Assembly: GCF_015207705.1 (NCBI RefSeq)
Contig: NZ_JADEWI010000018.1
Coordinates: 1-64,000, forward strand
Source: Nostoc sp. LEGE 06077
Lineage (GTDB): Bacteria > Cyanobacteriota > Cyanobacteriia > Cyanobacteriales > Nostocaceae
DNA length: 64,000 bases
Reading direction: 5' to 3'
Part shown: positions 43,896 to 53,793 of the stretch, in pieces
How the letters are laid out: each line of letters starts with the position of its first letter
Numbering within the stretch: position 1 is the first letter of the stretch
Notes under the pieces: generated by a model
Database searches by the model: none
What the model was told of the DNA's origin: nothing
What the model saw: only the letters and a program-made list of their open reading frames with translations
Translations under genes and position numbers: made by a program

Positions 43896-45230
43896 ATGGA
43901 AGAAACGCTGAGAATTTTGGTTGTAGACGATGATGAAGTAGACCGGATGGCAGTACGCCGCGCCTTGACGCAAGCAGGTGTCAAAATGGAACTGTTGGAG
44001 GCTGGTAATGGCCATGAAGCACTACTCGCTTTGGCAAATACCACATTTGACTGTGTTTTCCTTGATTATCGCTTACCCGATCAAGATGGCTTGACACTGA
44101 TTCACAGGGTACATACATCAGAAATCAAAGTTCCTTTAGTCGTTCTGACCGCGCAAGGAGATGAACAAATTGCTGTCGAATTGATGAAAGCTGGTGCTAC
44201 AGACTATCTTTCTAAATCACGCGTATCTTCAGAAACATTAGCACAAGTTTTACGCAATGCTATGCGGGTATATCGTGCCGAAATGCAAGCAAATTTAGTA
44301 CTCCAACAGTTGAAAGAAAGTCACGATCAACTGATCCGTAAAAATCAAGAACTCGAAAAACAACGGCAACAAATTCAACTACAAAACTTAAAATTAATCG
44401 AAGCCTCAAGACTAAAAACTCAGTTTTTGGCAACTATGTCTCATGAATTGCGGACACCAATGAATGCAATTATTGGGTTTTCGCAAATATTATTGCGGCC
44501 AAAATTCGGTCAGCTAACGCCTCAACAAACTGATATGATTGAGCGAATTCTAAATAATGGTAAGCATTTATTAATGTTATTAAATGAAGTTCTCGACTTT
44601 TCTAAATTAGAAGCGGGAAGACTAGACTTAAAATCGGAATTATTTGATTTAACGACAGTAATCAATTCAACTGTTAGCGAAATGCAATCCCTCGCAGAAG
44701 CGAAAAAATTAACTTTGCGAGTACAGTTGAATTTAGAAAATCCTTGGGTATTTAATGACTCAGTAAGATTACGGCAAATATTAGTGAATTTGCTATCGAA
44801 TGCGATTAAGTTTACAGAAACAGGTAATATTTGGTTAGAAGTTCAAGAACTACCGGGAAATCGTCTGGCGATCGCAGTTCGTGATACAGGTATTGGCATA
44901 GCTCCCAAAGATTTTCAACATATTTTTGAAGCCTTTCGCCAAGTCGATCAAAGTCTAACGCGCAAATATCCGGGTACCGGATTGGGTTTGGCAATTGTCG
45001 ATTCTTTAGTCAGAATGATGCGTGGCACAATCTTTATCGAGAGCGAATTGGGAGTTGGTTCGATGTTTAAAGTTGAGCTACCACGACAAATATTAGCCAA
45101 AGATGGAGCCGGAAAAATCCCGGCTTCAAATGTTGATGGTGAAAATATTTTTTTCTCGGCTCATAATCCTCATCAATCTTCTCCTCCATCCCGTCGCTCA
45201 TCGATGAGGTATCCTCACCTAAAACTATAA
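43896..45230 (+). CDS. receiver-histidine kinase hybrid
   Basis: This 444-residue protein has an N-terminal receiver (D57 in DCVFLDYRLPDQDG), a coiled coil (about 125-172), HisKA with His183 in LATMSHELRTPMNAI, and HATPase (NLLSNAIKFTE, DTGIGIAPKD, GTGLGLAIVDSLV). The C-terminal 35 residues after the kinase are Ser/Pro-rich and unrelated to known domains. A kinase controlled by its own N-terminal receiver usually takes phosphate from an upstream kinase. The next hybrid kinase starts 26 bp downstream, so these two are very likely co-transcribed. Confidence 0.9.
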   Translation: MEETLRILVVDDDEVDRMAVRRALTQAGVKMELLEAGNGHEALLALANTTFDCVFLDYRLPDQDGLTLIHRVHTSEIKVPLVVLTAQGDEQIAVELMKAGATDYLSKSRVSSETLAQVLRNAMRVYRAEMQANLVLQQLKESHDQLIRKNQELEKQRQQIQLQNLKLIEASRLKTQFLATMSHELRTPMNAIIGFSQILLRPKFGQLTPQQTDMIERILNNGKHLLMLLNEVLDFSKLEAGRLDLKSELFDLTTVINSTVSEMQSLAEAKKLTLRVQLNLENPWVFNDSVRLRQILVNLLSNAIKFTETGNIWLEVQELPGNRLAIAVRDTGIGIAPKDFQHIFEAFRQVDQSLTRKYPGTGLGLAIVDSLVRMMRGTIFIESELGVGSMFKVELPRQILAKDGAGKIPASNVDGENIFFSAHNPHQSSPPSRRSSMRYPHLKL

Positions 45231-45256
45231 ATCCTTAGCACAAAAGTAGATTAATC

Positions 45257-46387
45257 ATGTCTGTAGTGGAAAAGTCCAAAGTTGATCGGATTCTGGCTGT
45301 TGATGACACTAAAGATAACCTCATTTTGGTTCAAACAATTTTAGAAAGTGAAGGATATCAAATAGACTTAGTTTCCGATGGTAAGTCAGCGTTACAATAC
45401 GTTGAACAATCTCCACCTGATTTGATTCTGCTTGATGTGATGATGCCAGGGATGGATGGTTATGAAGTTACCCGTCGCATTCGTCATAACCCAGAGATTA
45501 AAAGTTATATTCCGATTCTACTGATTACAGCCTTTCATGAATCTAGTGTGGTGGAAGGATTGGATAATGGTGCTGATGATTTTATTCGCAAACCTTTTGA
45601 TACAGATGAACTATTAGCGAGAGTGCGATCGCTTTTGCGGCTCAAGCACAGTTTAGACGAACAGCAAAAAATGGCTCGTCAGCGAGAAGACTTTGTATCT
45701 CGTCTCACCCATGATTTGCGTACCCCCTTAGTCGCGGCTGATCGAATGCTGGGTTTGTTTCAAGACGAAACATTCTGCAAAATTTCGCCGGAAATGAAAC
45801 AAGCGATCGCCGTCATGATTCGCAGCAACCAAAACTTAATGCAAATGGTTAATACCTTGCTAGAAGTTTCTCGTTTAGATGCTGGGAAAAAGACCTTCAA
45901 CGATGAAGTCTGCAACTTACCAGAAATACTTCAGGAAGTCGTGAGCGAATTAGCACCACTGACTGGTGAGAAAAATTTAACCGTAGAAGTAGACACTAGT
46001 AGTTTAACGTCAAATACAGCAGATCCCGGTACTGTCATGGGTGATGCTCTAGAACTACGCCGAGTGTTCAATAACCTCCTCGGTAATGCCATCAAATTTA
46101 CCGATACAGGGGGAATTACAATTCGATTTGCGGAAGAATCAGACAAAACTCCCGGTAAAACTTGGGTAATTATTGCATTTGAAGATACAGGGTATGGTAT
46201 CGCCCCAGAAGACCAAGGAGGAATTTTCGAGCGATTTCGTCAAGGCCGAAATAAGCGCTCTGGTAGCGGTTTAGGCCTACATCTCTCCTATCGAATTGCC
46301 GAAGCGCACGGTGGTAATATTACAGTTACCTCTGAACTTGGTAAAGGCAGTGTATTCACAGTACGACTACCAAAAAGTATGTATTGA
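45257..46387 (+). CDS. receiver-histidine kinase hybrid
   Basis: This 376-residue protein has a receiver at 1-125 (D60 in LILLDVMMPGMDG, K in FIRKPFDTDELL), HisKA with His152 in VSRLTHDLRTPLVAA, and HATPase (NLLGNAIKFTD, DTGYGIAPEDQGG, GSGLGLHLSYRIAEAHGG). It is the same architecture as the upstream gene but not a close copy. It has no sensor domain, so input must come through the receiver. It is 26 bp after the previous kinase gene. Confidence 0.9.
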   Translation: MSVVEKSKVDRILAVDDTKDNLILVQTILESEGYQIDLVSDGKSALQYVEQSPPDLILLDVMMPGMDGYEVTRRIRHNPEIKSYIPILLITAFHESSVVEGLDNGADDFIRKPFDTDELLARVRSLLRLKHSLDEQQKMARQREDFVSRLTHDLRTPLVAADRMLGLFQDETFCKISPEMKQAIAVMIRSNQNLMQMVNTLLEVSRLDAGKKTFNDEVCNLPEILQEVVSELAPLTGEKNLTVEVDTSSLTSNTADPGTVMGDALELRRVFNNLLGNAIKFTDTGGITIRFAEESDKTPGKTWVIIAFEDTGYGIAPEDQGGIFERFRQGRNKRSGSGLGLHLSYRIAEAHGGNITVTSELGKGSVFTVRLPKSMY

Positions 46388-46477
46388 AAGTGCTGAGTGC
46401 TGTAAAGCCCTGTGGGCATGGCTGCGCTTAGAGCGGTAGCGGGAGTTGAGCAGCGTGCTGAGTATAAATACTAGCCT

Positions 46478-46939
46478 CTAGCTTCTAGTTTCTAGTTTCT
46501 CATCATTTGAATGCGGTTCTAGTTTTCCTCGTAGTAGACGGCGAACTACCGTTTCTAAATCCTCAATGAAGAATGGTTTGCTGATGTAGTCATTAAATCC
46601 AGCTTTGAGAATGCGTTCTCGATCTTCTGTGGTGGCTAAAGCTGTGACTGCAAGTACCGGAATTTTGTAAGTTAGCTGATCTTGCTTGAGATAATTTACA
46701 ACTTCAATTCCACTGAGACTAGGTAACAAAATATCTAACATGATCAAGTCTGGCTGATACTCTTTAGCTACCAAAAACGTTGAGGAACTGTCTGATTGAC
46801 AGATGAATTGACAGCCTAACGACTCAAGAGCATAACTAATCAGCAGGAGATTATCATCATTATCTTCCACTGCTAAAATTAAAGGTTTCTGAGAGTTCTG
46901 CTGCTTGCCATCACTGATGAATGAATGTGCTAGATACAT
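46478..46939 (-). CDS. single-domain response regulator
   Basis: This 153-residue receiver has D69 in LIMLDILLPSLSG, acidic residues in LAVEDNDDNLLL and K in YISKPFF, with an 18-residue polar N-terminal extension. It has no output domain. It converges with the hybrid kinase gene at 46387 across 90 bp of repeat-like DNA. It probably closes the relay cluster, receiving phosphate from one of the hybrid kinases; the partner is not determinable here. Confidence 0.88.
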   Translation of the reverse strand: MYLAHSFISDGKQQNSQKPLILAVEDNDDNLLLISYALESLGCQFICQSDSSSTFLVAKEYQPDLIMLDILLPSLSGIEVVNYLKQDQLTYKIPVLAVTALATTEDRERILKAGFNDYISKPFFIEDLETVVRRLLRGKLEPHSNDEKLETRS

Positions 46940-47488
46940 CTTTTCTCCAGAAAAATCAATGGGGATTTATCGTCTTTTTTGATATACCAGACGAACCATC
47001 CCACAAGGGATAGGATGGAGGGGATTGAGAATTAAGTTTTATTTTAATTTTTTACAGTTTAGTGTAAATAGAAAAAATCTAATGCTTATAGCTTTTGCAG
47101 ACACTTTTCGATTATACGCAAAATTACATAATTTTTTGGCAAAACTTTATCATAATTTGATATAAAAAAATCTAATTTATCCTATGGTCTATTTTGGGGC
47201 GATCGCCAACAGAGTTAAAGATACAAACCCATAAGTATAGTTGCTTGGTAAACTGATCCACGATCGCCATTAATCAGCTACAACACATTAATTATTCTCG
47301 TGAGCCTTTCCTAGTCAGACTGAGAAGATTTAGTACATTTTCTACTTAACTTTCTTCAATATTATTTCTTAGCTATTCAAGATAGAAACATTCCTAAAAG
47401 GGATGTCTGCTTTTAGCAAATGTCCCTTATCCATAAGTATAACAATCTAATTTTATTTAAAGAATGAAAAACTGACCAATAATGCACA
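46940..47488. other. AT-rich intergenic region, 549 bp
   Basis: No gene recognised. It contains isolated GCGATCGCC/GATCGCCA HIP1-like sites and, near the right end, the hairpin at 47398-47428. Confidence 0.5.
47398..47428 (+). promoter_or_regulatory. 14-pair hairpin upstream of 47489 gene
   Basis: AAGGGATGTCTGCT, loop TTT, then AGCAAATGTCCCTT. In RNA the arms pair over 14 positions with two G-U pairs and one C-A mismatch. It lies 60 bp upstream of the next start codon. It could be a leader hairpin or a weak terminator; no T-run follows. Confidence 0.35.
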
Positions 47489-47944
47489 ATGAGTCATCTA
47501 AACCAGCAATACCAAACTATTGAAGAAATTAAAAACTTGATCACAACGTTTGATCAATGCACTCTACCACATTCTGAATGGAATCATTCGGCACACTTAA
47601 CAGTGGCGATATGGTATCTAACTCAGTACGAGGAAATACAAGCGATCCATTTGATTCGTCAAGGTATTCAGCAATACAACGCAGCAATGAATATCCAGAC
47701 TACACTTAACAGTGGCTATCATGAAACGCTAACACTGTTTTGGATTTACATAGTACGTAATTATTTAGCTGTTGTGGATAGAAAGATTCCCATAGTGGAA
47801 TTAACAAACAAACTAATCTATAAGTTACAAGATAAAAATATACCCAAAAATTATTATAGTCAGGATGTAATCATGTCTTGGGAAGCTCGTAATGCTTGGA
47901 TTGAACCAGATTTACAACCTTTAGATGTATTTCCAGATATTTAA
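47489..47944 (+). CDS. conserved hypothetical protein
   Basis: This 151-residue, mainly helical, soluble protein has no recognised family motif. Conserved-looking features are LPHSEWNHSAHLTVAIWYLTQY split over two helices (His/Trp rich), LNSGYHETLTLFWIYIV and SWEARNAWIEPDLQPLD at the end. Histidines near positions 29, 33 and 36 could bind metal. It has normal length and codon use for a real gene and stands alone. Function unknown. Confidence 0.7.
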   Translation: MSHLNQQYQTIEEIKNLITTFDQCTLPHSEWNHSAHLTVAIWYLTQYEEIQAIHLIRQGIQQYNAAMNIQTTLNSGYHETLTLFWIYIVRNYLAVVDRKIPIVELTNKLIYKLQDKNIPKNYYSQDVIMSWEARNAWIEPDLQPLDVFPDI

Positions 47945-48099
47945 TATTACTCTTGGTACAGTCAGGATTGCGGCGATCGCACCTGATCTCGCCAAATTGG
48001 CAAACTCCTAAAAACTATGGTGATCAGGATGGATAAACCGCAGATCAAGCTAAAATGACCAAATATCTTATTGCTATATAGCTTTCGAGGGGATACTTC

Positions 48100-48306
48100 A
48101 TGACTATTTGGGTAAATGAGCAAATTGATCCATCGGGGATGATTTATGCCTGTATTGCCTGTTGTAATGAGTCTCAAGCCAAAGATTGTCATGATTCGTT
48201 TGCCAAGAATTTGACTGAGAAACAAAAAGCAGCCGGTTGGACAGCAATATTACGGATAGTTGAATCTTGGGATGACGTACCAGTTAATGCCTTAAAACTC
48301 GATTAA
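48100..48306 (+). CDS. small conserved cysteine-containing protein
   Basis: This 68-residue protein starts MTIWVNEQIDPSGMIYACIA and contains a CIACC cluster plus a further cysteine (KDCHDSF). A GAGGGG lies about 10 bases before the ATG, supporting translation. It lies about 105 bp upstream of argS on the same strand. No known domain; the cysteines could bind metal or be redox active. Function unknown. Confidence 0.65.
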   Translation: MTIWVNEQIDPSGMIYACIACCNESQAKDCHDSFAKNLTEKQKAAGWTAILRIVESWDDVPVNALKLD

Positions 48307-48410
48307 TGCCTTTTGGACTAAGGGCAGATATTTTAAGGTTAAAATAATCAGGCTTCTGAGAATCTTTCTCTCAGCAACCGCATTTTGCCTGTGACAGATA
48401 ACATTTATAT

Positions 48411-50177
48411 ATGAATGCTACACAAGAACAATTAAAAAGAAAATTTGAGCAGGCAATGGTTGCTGCTTTTGGTGATGAATACGCCACAGTAGATCCAATT
48501 TTGGTTCCGGCGGGTAATCCGAAATTTGGTGATTATCAAGCAAACGTGGCTTTATCCTTGAGCAAAAAATTAGGACAGCAACCAAGAGCGATCGCCTCTG
48601 CTATAGTCGAAAAATTAGATGTCTCGCAAATCTGCGAACTACCAGAAATTGCTGGCCCCGGTTTTATCAACCTCAGACTCAAAACAGCGTACCTAGAAGC
48701 ACAACTCAAAGCCATTTACCCAGACTCCAGATTAGGCGTTCCCCAAGCGAAAACACCACAGCGAGAAATCGTTGATTTTTCCAGTCCGAATATTGCCAAG
48801 GAAATGCACGTCGGACATTTGCGTTCCACAATTATTGGTGATTCCATCGCGCGGATTCTGGAATTTCGCGGACATGATGTTTTGCGGTTAAATCATGTAG
48901 GTGATTGGGGTACGCAATTTGGAATGCTCATTGCTTACCTGCGCGAAGTTTACCCCCAAGCTTTAACCACCGCCAACGCCTTAGATATCGGTGATTTAGT
49001 TACCTTTTATCGCCAAGCCAAACAGCGGTTTGATGCTGATGAAACCTTCCAAGAAACAGCACGCCAAGAAGTTGTCAAATTACAAGCAGGTGCAGCAGAT
49101 ACCCTTCATGCTTGGAAACTGCTGTGTGAACAATCCCGCCAAGAATTTCAAGTTATTTATGACTTGCTAGATATCAATTTAAATGAACGCGGCGAATCTT
49201 TTTACAACTCCTTGTTACCCACAGTTGTTGAAGATTTAGCCAAATCCGGTTTACTAATAGAAAACCAAGGTGCAAAAGTCGTTTTCTTGGAAGGGTATAC
49301 CAATAGAGAAGGTGAACCTTTACCTTTAATTGTCAAAAAATCTGATGGTGGTTACAACTACGCCACTACAGACTTAGCCGCCTTACGCTACCGCATTCAA
49401 CAAGATGCAGCAAAACGTATCATTTATGTAACTGATGCAGGACAGAGTAATCACTTTGCTCAATTTTTCCAAGTCGCACGCAAAGCAGGTTGGATTCCAG
49501 ATGATGTGGAATTAGTTCATGTTCCCTTTGGTTTAGTATTAGGGGAAGATGGCAAAAGGCTCAAAACCCGTTCTGGGGAAACTGTGCGCTTACGAGATTT
49601 ACTTGATGAAGCAATTATCCGCGCTCGTGCTGACTTAGAACAGAGATTACAAGCAGATGAGCGTACAGAAACAGAGGAATTTATTGCTCATGTTGCCCAA
49701 ATAATGGGTATTAGTGCAGTTAAATATGCTGACTTGAGCCAAAACCGCACTAGTAACTACGTCTTCAACTTTGACAAAATGCTAGATCTCAAAGGTAATA
49801 CTGCGCCTTATATGCTTTATGCTTATGCACGGATTCAAGGTATTAGTCGTAAGGGTGGCATTAACTTTGAAGAATTGGGCAATAATGCTCAAGTCATATT
49901 AGAGCATGAAACAGAATTTGCCCTAGCAAAGTATTTACTACAATTGGGTGAAGTTGTTAGTACTGTGGAACAAGACTTGTTACCCAATCGTTTATGTGAA
50001 TATCTATACGAATTGAGTAAAAAGTTTAATGTCTTCTACGATCGCAATCACGGTGTTCGTGTACTAGATGCAGAAGAGCCGCAACGTACATCCCGCTTGG
50101 TTTTGTGCGATTTAACAGCTAGAACCTTGAAACTCGGATTATCGTTGTTGGGAATTCAAGTCTTGGAAAGAATGTAA
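48411..50177 (+). CDS. argS: arginyl-tRNA synthetase
   Basis: This 588-residue class I synthetase charges tRNA-Arg. The order is normal: N-terminal Add-1 domain (about 1-95), catalytic Rossmann fold with H133-V-G-H (HIGH motif, [14 protein letters not shown]), the [17 protein letters not shown] block, [16 protein letters not shown] replacing KMSKS as usual for many ArgRS, and a DALR anticodon-binding domain to the end ([11 protein letters not shown]). Complete, with nothing unusual. Confidence 0.96.
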   Translation: MNATQEQLKRKFEQAMVAAFGDEYATVDPILVPAGNPKFGDYQANVALSLSKKLGQQPRAIASAIVEKLDVSQICELPEIAGPGFINLRLKTAYLEAQLKAIYPDSRLGVPQAKTPQREIVDFSSPNIAKEMHVGHLRSTIIGDSIARILEFRGHDVLRLNHVGDWGTQFGMLIAYLREVYPQALTTANALDIGDLVTFYRQAKQRFDADETFQETARQEVVKLQAGAADTLHAWKLLCEQSRQEFQVIYDLLDINLNERGESFYNSLLPTVVEDLAKSGLLIENQGAKVVFLEGYTNREGEPLPLIVKKSDGGYNYATTDLAALRYRIQQDAAKRIIYVTDAGQSNHFAQFFQVARKAGWIPDDVELVHVPFGLVLGEDGKRLKTRSGETVRLRDLLDEAIIRARADLEQRLQADERTETEEFIAHVAQIMGISAVKYADLSQNRTSNYVFNFDKMLDLKGNTAPYMLYAYARIQGISRKGGINFEELGNNAQVILEHETEFALAKYLLQLGEVVSTVEQDLLPNRLCEYLYELSKKFNVFYDRNHGVRVLDAEEPQRTSRLVLCDLTARTLKLGLSLLGIQVLERM

Positions 50178-50294
50178 CTCAGAAAGGGCGTAGGGAGTGG
50201 GGAGTAGGAAATAAACCTTGTTAATGTTTGCCAGAAAAAGGACGTTTTAAAAGCGTAAATGTCCGCAGCCGGAAAATTTTCACCTTCTGCCTCT

Positions 50295-50317
50295 GGTTGG
50301 TGAGCGTAGCCGAACCA
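50295..50317. repeat. short interspersed inverted repeat
   Basis: GGTTGG (50295) to CGAACC (50317) around TGAGCGTAGC is a form of the widespread cyanobacterial GTGGTTCGGCTACGCTCACC repeat. It interrupts an ACCTTCTGCC-type tandem repeat, which reappears on its right side. Confidence 0.5.
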
Positions 50318-50470
50318 CTACCTTCTGCTTCACCTAATTTTCAAGATGCAATGTGTGAGCCTACTGTATCATGAAAAAGACCAAGCTGTAGCTATGATAG
50401 GGAGACTTTCTAACTTCGAGAGCCATATATCTGCTCATTCAGGATTCAGGACTCAAAACGCAAAACATCT

Positions 50471-52102
50471 ATGTTAGCAGGCAAAATTTTGCAGGGTGGA
50501 AAATATACCCTCACCCAAGAAATCGGACACGGTGGCTTTGGTATTACGTTTAAAGCTACGCATCACTACCTAGGTCAAGATGTAGTGATGAAGACTATTA
50601 ACGAACGCTTGCGGCAACATCAAGATTTTGCCAAGTTCGAGCGCCAATTCCAAGATGAAGCCAGACGACTAGCTACTTGTATCCATCCCAACATTGTCAG
50701 GGTCAGCGACTTTTTTATTGAAGAAGGGCTACCTTATATGGTGATGGAATACATTCCGGGGGAAACTTTGGGCAATGCTTTTGTCCTCCCAGGGATACCC
50801 TTACCGGAAGCCACAGCAATTCATTACATCCGCCAAATTGGTGCAGCTTTACAGGTAGTCCACAATAATGGTTTGCTGCACCGCGATATTAAACCCGATA
50901 ATATTATTCTTCGCCAAGGAACTCAAGAGGTCATATTAATTGATTTTGGCATTGCGCGGGAATTTAATAGCGGTGTCAAACAAACTCACACAGGGATAGT
51001 TTCTGAAGGCTACGCACCAATTGAACAATACTTGACACAAGCGCCGCGCACCCCGGCTACAGACGTGTATGGTTTGGCAGCAACCTTGTATGCTTTGTTA
51101 ACAGCACAGGTTCCTATGCCAGCATTATTGCGCGATCGCGAAAAAATGGCTTCCCCCAAGGAACTACAACCCCACCTCAGTGCAGCAGTCAATCAAGCCG
51201 TGATGCGGGGTATGGCGGTTGATTCTCGCTTCCGTCCTGGGACAGTGGCAGAATGGTTACAACTATTGCCCAGTAGTGAAGTAAATAGCGTACTCCAAGG
51301 CGTAGCAACTAATACAGTCGCCACAGTAGATTTATCATCCCAGCCAAGACGAGGTGTTTTCGGGAAAAAACACAAGCAAGCGCGTTTAAATCCGGTTACA
51401 GCATTTACCAAACAACTAACTGGTTCTAAAGCCTTAATTGGTGTAGGTGTAGCTTTAGTTGCAGCTACCGCAGGTTTTGGCATCACTAGTCTATTTTCCT
51501 CAAATACACAGCCAGAGTCATCTTCCAAGCCACTGTTTGCTAACCCAATCACAAAAACAGGGGGCAACAATACCAATCCCCAAGGTTCACAGTCAACAGT
51601 AGAAGAAGCCACTAACCCCGACAAAAATTCTCCAACCACAGATGTCACGGAATCAGCGTATACCCCAAAACGACGTAAACGCAACCGTTCTGCACCCATA
51701 CCAGAACCAACAAATAACAGCAAAACTTCTTCAGACAATACTTCATCTACCGATACTAAAACTTCTCCTAATCAAAACCCTGAACAAGCGGCGGTTGCAC
51801 CTAATACCTCCCCATCACCATCACTAGTAGATAAACTAAGGGCCTACCGTACTGACCGGGAAGGTACTGCAAAGCGATCTGATAATACCTCGCCGGCTAC
51901 CAGTAATCAAGCTACACCAAATCCACCCAGCAAGCGATCGAATCCTGTAGTCATCCCAGTACCACCACCAACTACAGAATCAAAAAGCTCTGATTCTTCA
52001 GCTGTAGTCGTCCCAACTATCGAACGTAAGCAAAATTCTTCTAGTGACAGTCCATCTTCCAAAGATGAAAAGCCACCAATGGATAGTAATACTAGTAACT
52101 AA
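50471..52102 (+). CDS. Ser/Thr protein kinase with disordered tail
   Basis: This 543-residue Hanks-type kinase occupies about 1-270: glycine loop [16 protein letters not shown]-type lysine in DVVMKTIN, catalytic HRDIKPDN (Asp139), DFG in [10 protein letters not shown] and GYAPIEQYL. One membrane helix (about 317-337) follows, and the remaining 200 residues are Ser/Thr/Pro/Asn-rich with no recognisable sensor, probably extracytoplasmic. Compare SpkB/SpkF-like kinases; exact assignment not possible. It converges with the next gene across only five bases. Confidence 0.9.
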   Translation: MLAGKILQGGKYTLTQEIGHGGFGITFKATHHYLGQDVVMKTINERLRQHQDFAKFERQFQDEARRLATCIHPNIVRVSDFFIEEGLPYMVMEYIPGETLGNAFVLPGIPLPEATAIHYIRQIGAALQVVHNNGLLHRDIKPDNIILRQGTQEVILIDFGIAREFNSGVKQTHTGIVSEGYAPIEQYLTQAPRTPATDVYGLAATLYALLTAQVPMPALLRDREKMASPKELQPHLSAAVNQAVMRGMAVDSRFRPGTVAEWLQLLPSSEVNSVLQGVATNTVATVDLSSQPRRGVFGKKHKQARLNPVTAFTKQLTGSKALIGVGVALVAATAGFGITSLFSSNTQPESSSKPLFANPITKTGGNNTNPQGSQSTVEEATNPDKNSPTTDVTESAYTPKRRKRNRSAPIPEPTNNSKTSSDNTSSTDTKTSPNQNPEQAAVAPNTSPSPSLVDKLRAYRTDREGTAKRSDNTSPATSNQATPNPPSKRSNPVVIPVPPPTTESKSSDSSAVVVPTIERKQNSSSDSPSSKDEKPPMDSNTSN

Positions 52103-52107
52103 GTAAC

Positions 52108-52317
52108 CTAGGGTCTTAACGTAAAAACGCTATCGTCTGGTGATGTTGTAGGTAGAGGGATAATGAATGGTAACATCTCTGGTTCAGCCGTAGTCGCAGC
52201 ATTGGATGGTTGCAACTGTCCAAAGCGAATGAAAATACCAATTCCCAAGCCAAAACAAAAGCAAAAACTAATAAAACCAAAGGAAAGTAATTGCATCAAT
52301 TTTTGGTTTCCCATCAT
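52108..52317 (-). CDS. small single-helix membrane protein
   Basis: This encodes about 69 residues from the ATG at 52317 (or 52314): MMGNQKLMQLL, one hydrophobic helix rich in Phe and Gly (about 9-30), then a Pro/Thr-rich tail (PFIIPLPTTSPDD). GAGGAG lies four to seven bases upstream, a strong ribosome site that decides this start over upstream codons. It converges on the Ser/Thr kinase gene. Function unknown; a possible partner of the membrane kinase by position only. Confidence 0.6.
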   Translation of the reverse strand: MMGNQKLMQLLSFGFISFCFCFGLGIGIFIRFGQLQPSNAATTAEPEMLPFIIPLPTTSPDDSVFTLRP

Positions 52318-52552
52318 GCACTCCTCACAAGATGGTATTAGTTTACTGCAACAAAACTGAAACAGGCTATTGCCGACTAACAGGTTTAGGTCGTCGTCAT
52401 GAACTGCATACACCAAGTAGAGATGAGTCTTGTTCCTCTACACGCTGTTCAACTCCAGCTACCGCTAAGAGTATTTTGCTATACAAGAACTGTTGCAATC
52501 ATTTATTTTTAAAATTGGTGTAAAAAATTAATTAGGTTGATGGTGGATAGAG

Positions 52553-52771
52553 ATGTTAAGAGGTGATGGTTTCGTATTTCTCACAAAACAAGAGTATGTT
52601 TTTAATGTTCTGATGTTAAATGCTGCTCTAAATTCAATGGCGGAAATTTCGGGAACGCCAGTTGAACAAATATTTAACTACATCCGAGAAATGACAAGTG
52701 AACAGTATCAACAGCTCACGGTGGAACAAATTGAGCAAATAATTGCTGTGAATGAAGAAAAACGAGAATAA
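52553..52771 (+). CDS. small hypothetical protein
   Basis: This 72-residue soluble protein is predicted mostly helical (YVFNVLMLNAALNSMAEISG, then SEQYQQLTVEQIEQIIAVNE). Its amino-acid composition is plausible for a real protein. It starts at ATG 52553 after GGTGG about eight bases upstream. No recognised family; it could be a small regulator. Between a small membrane protein gene and tRNA-Ser. Confidence 0.5.
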   Translation: MLRGDGFVFLTKQEYVFNVLMLNAALNSMAEISGTPVEQIFNYIREMTSEQYQQLTVEQIEQIIAVNEEKRE

Positions 52772-52914
52772 TTTAATAAATTCTCTTAGTCAAGATTTAG
52801 TAGGGTTTGTTACGGCTACATCTCGCTGTAAGAGTTGGGAAGAATCATCAATAGCCGTAACGCACCATGTTTTTGGTTAAATTTAAGCAACAAAGGCAAC
52901 TGGATAGTAATCAA

Positions 52915-53001
52915 CGGAGAGGGGGGGATTTGAACCCCCGAAGAACTTACATCCTTAACGCATTTCGAGTGCGCCGCATTCAACCACTCTGCCACCTCTC
53001 C
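52915..53001 (-). tRNA. tRNA-Ser (anticodon CGA)
   Basis: On the minus strand the sequence starts GGAGAGG and ends CCTCTCC plus discriminator G at 52915; the 7-bp acceptor stem is perfect. The D-arm GTGGCAGAGTGGTTGAATGC, anticodon loop CTCGAAA (anticodon CGA), a long variable arm and the T-loop GGTTCAAATCC are all readable. The long variable arm and G73 fit serine. CCA is not encoded. Confidence 0.95.
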
Positions 53002-53252
53002 AGGTATTTGCATAAAAATGCCAGCATAGCCCTTAGTTATGATAACATCCCGATACGAAGAGCGATCGCTTGTGTCGGAAATCATCATCGTTTGATGCTG
53101 ATTTAAAATTTATGTGAAACTTCAGCGTTAGGCAAAACGTCAGTGTTTGAGCCATCACTTATCCCAAGCTATTCCAGATTGTAGAGGTTATCGCTGGAGA
53201 AAGTACTTGAGATAATGAGTATACAATCGGAAATCCTGAACCCCAAATTTCT

Positions 53253-53750
53253 ATGAAGCCCTGCAATCAATTGCTAACATCACAACTGCGTCACTTTGGT
53301 CTAGCCTTGGTACTACCCGCAGCACTCTTGGGCGCGTTGACCTTTCCTAGCCAAACCCAAACAGCAACGGCGCAATCTGCTGCGGGTAATCGCCCTTTAA
53401 CCATCCGCTCTGATATCCAAGAATATGATGCTAAAAGTCAAATTATCACAGCCCGTGGTAATGTCCAAATGTTGTATCCAGCCCGACAAATCCAAGCAAC
53501 TTCGGCTCAAGCCCAATACTTTAGCAAAGAACGCCGGATAGATTTCAGTGGCAATGTTTATATTTTGCAACAAGGCGGCAATAGTATTCGCGCTGAGAAA
53601 GTGACATATTTAATTGATGAAGGACGGTTTGTGGCTTTACCCCAAGGCAATCGCCAAGTAGAGTCGATTTATATGGTAGAAGACTCAGAACTAGGTGGAC
53701 AAAACACTACACCAGCCCCCAAAACACCAAATCTTAAGCCTGCCAATTAA
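53253..53750 (+). CDS. lptA: LptA/OstA-like LPS transport periplasmic protein
   Basis: This 165-residue exported protein has a signal peptide (hydrophobic about 16-32, cleavage near ATAQS) followed by one OstA/LptA jellyroll domain (RPLTIRSDIQEYDAKSQIITARGNV cut into strands, then YFSKERRIDFSGNVYILQQGGNSIRAEKV). It carries lipopolysaccharide across the periplasm. It is followed by the lptB and lptF genes in the same direction, a standard LPS export set. A short Pro/Lys-rich tail ends the protein. Confidence 0.88.
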   Translation: MKPCNQLLTSQLRHFGLALVLPAALLGALTFPSQTQTATAQSAAGNRPLTIRSDIQEYDAKSQIITARGNVQMLYPARQIQATSAQAQYFSKERRIDFSGNVYILQQGGNSIRAEKVTYLIDEGRFVALPQGNRQVESIYMVEDSELGGQNTTPAPKTPNLKPAN

Positions 53751-53793
53751 TATTTAAGTAGAACTGCTGAGAATAATCTTCTGGATTATCCTC

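Noticed and set aside
40975-46387. Phytochrome or bacteriophytochrome photoreceptor cluster
   Set aside because: The kinase core is phytochrome-like but no GAF domain with a bilin-binding cysteine, PHY domain or other chromophore site was found in these proteins.
47962-48225. 87-codon minus-strand reading frame
   Set aside because: It overlaps the better supported 68-residue gene at 48100, which has a ribosome site, and has no family features.
52316-52330. ACTCCTCAC-type motif resembling the core of the Yfr1 small RNA
   Set aside because: It is the complement of the ribosome site of the 52108-52317 gene and lacks the two flanking hairpins and the full conserved core of Yfr1.
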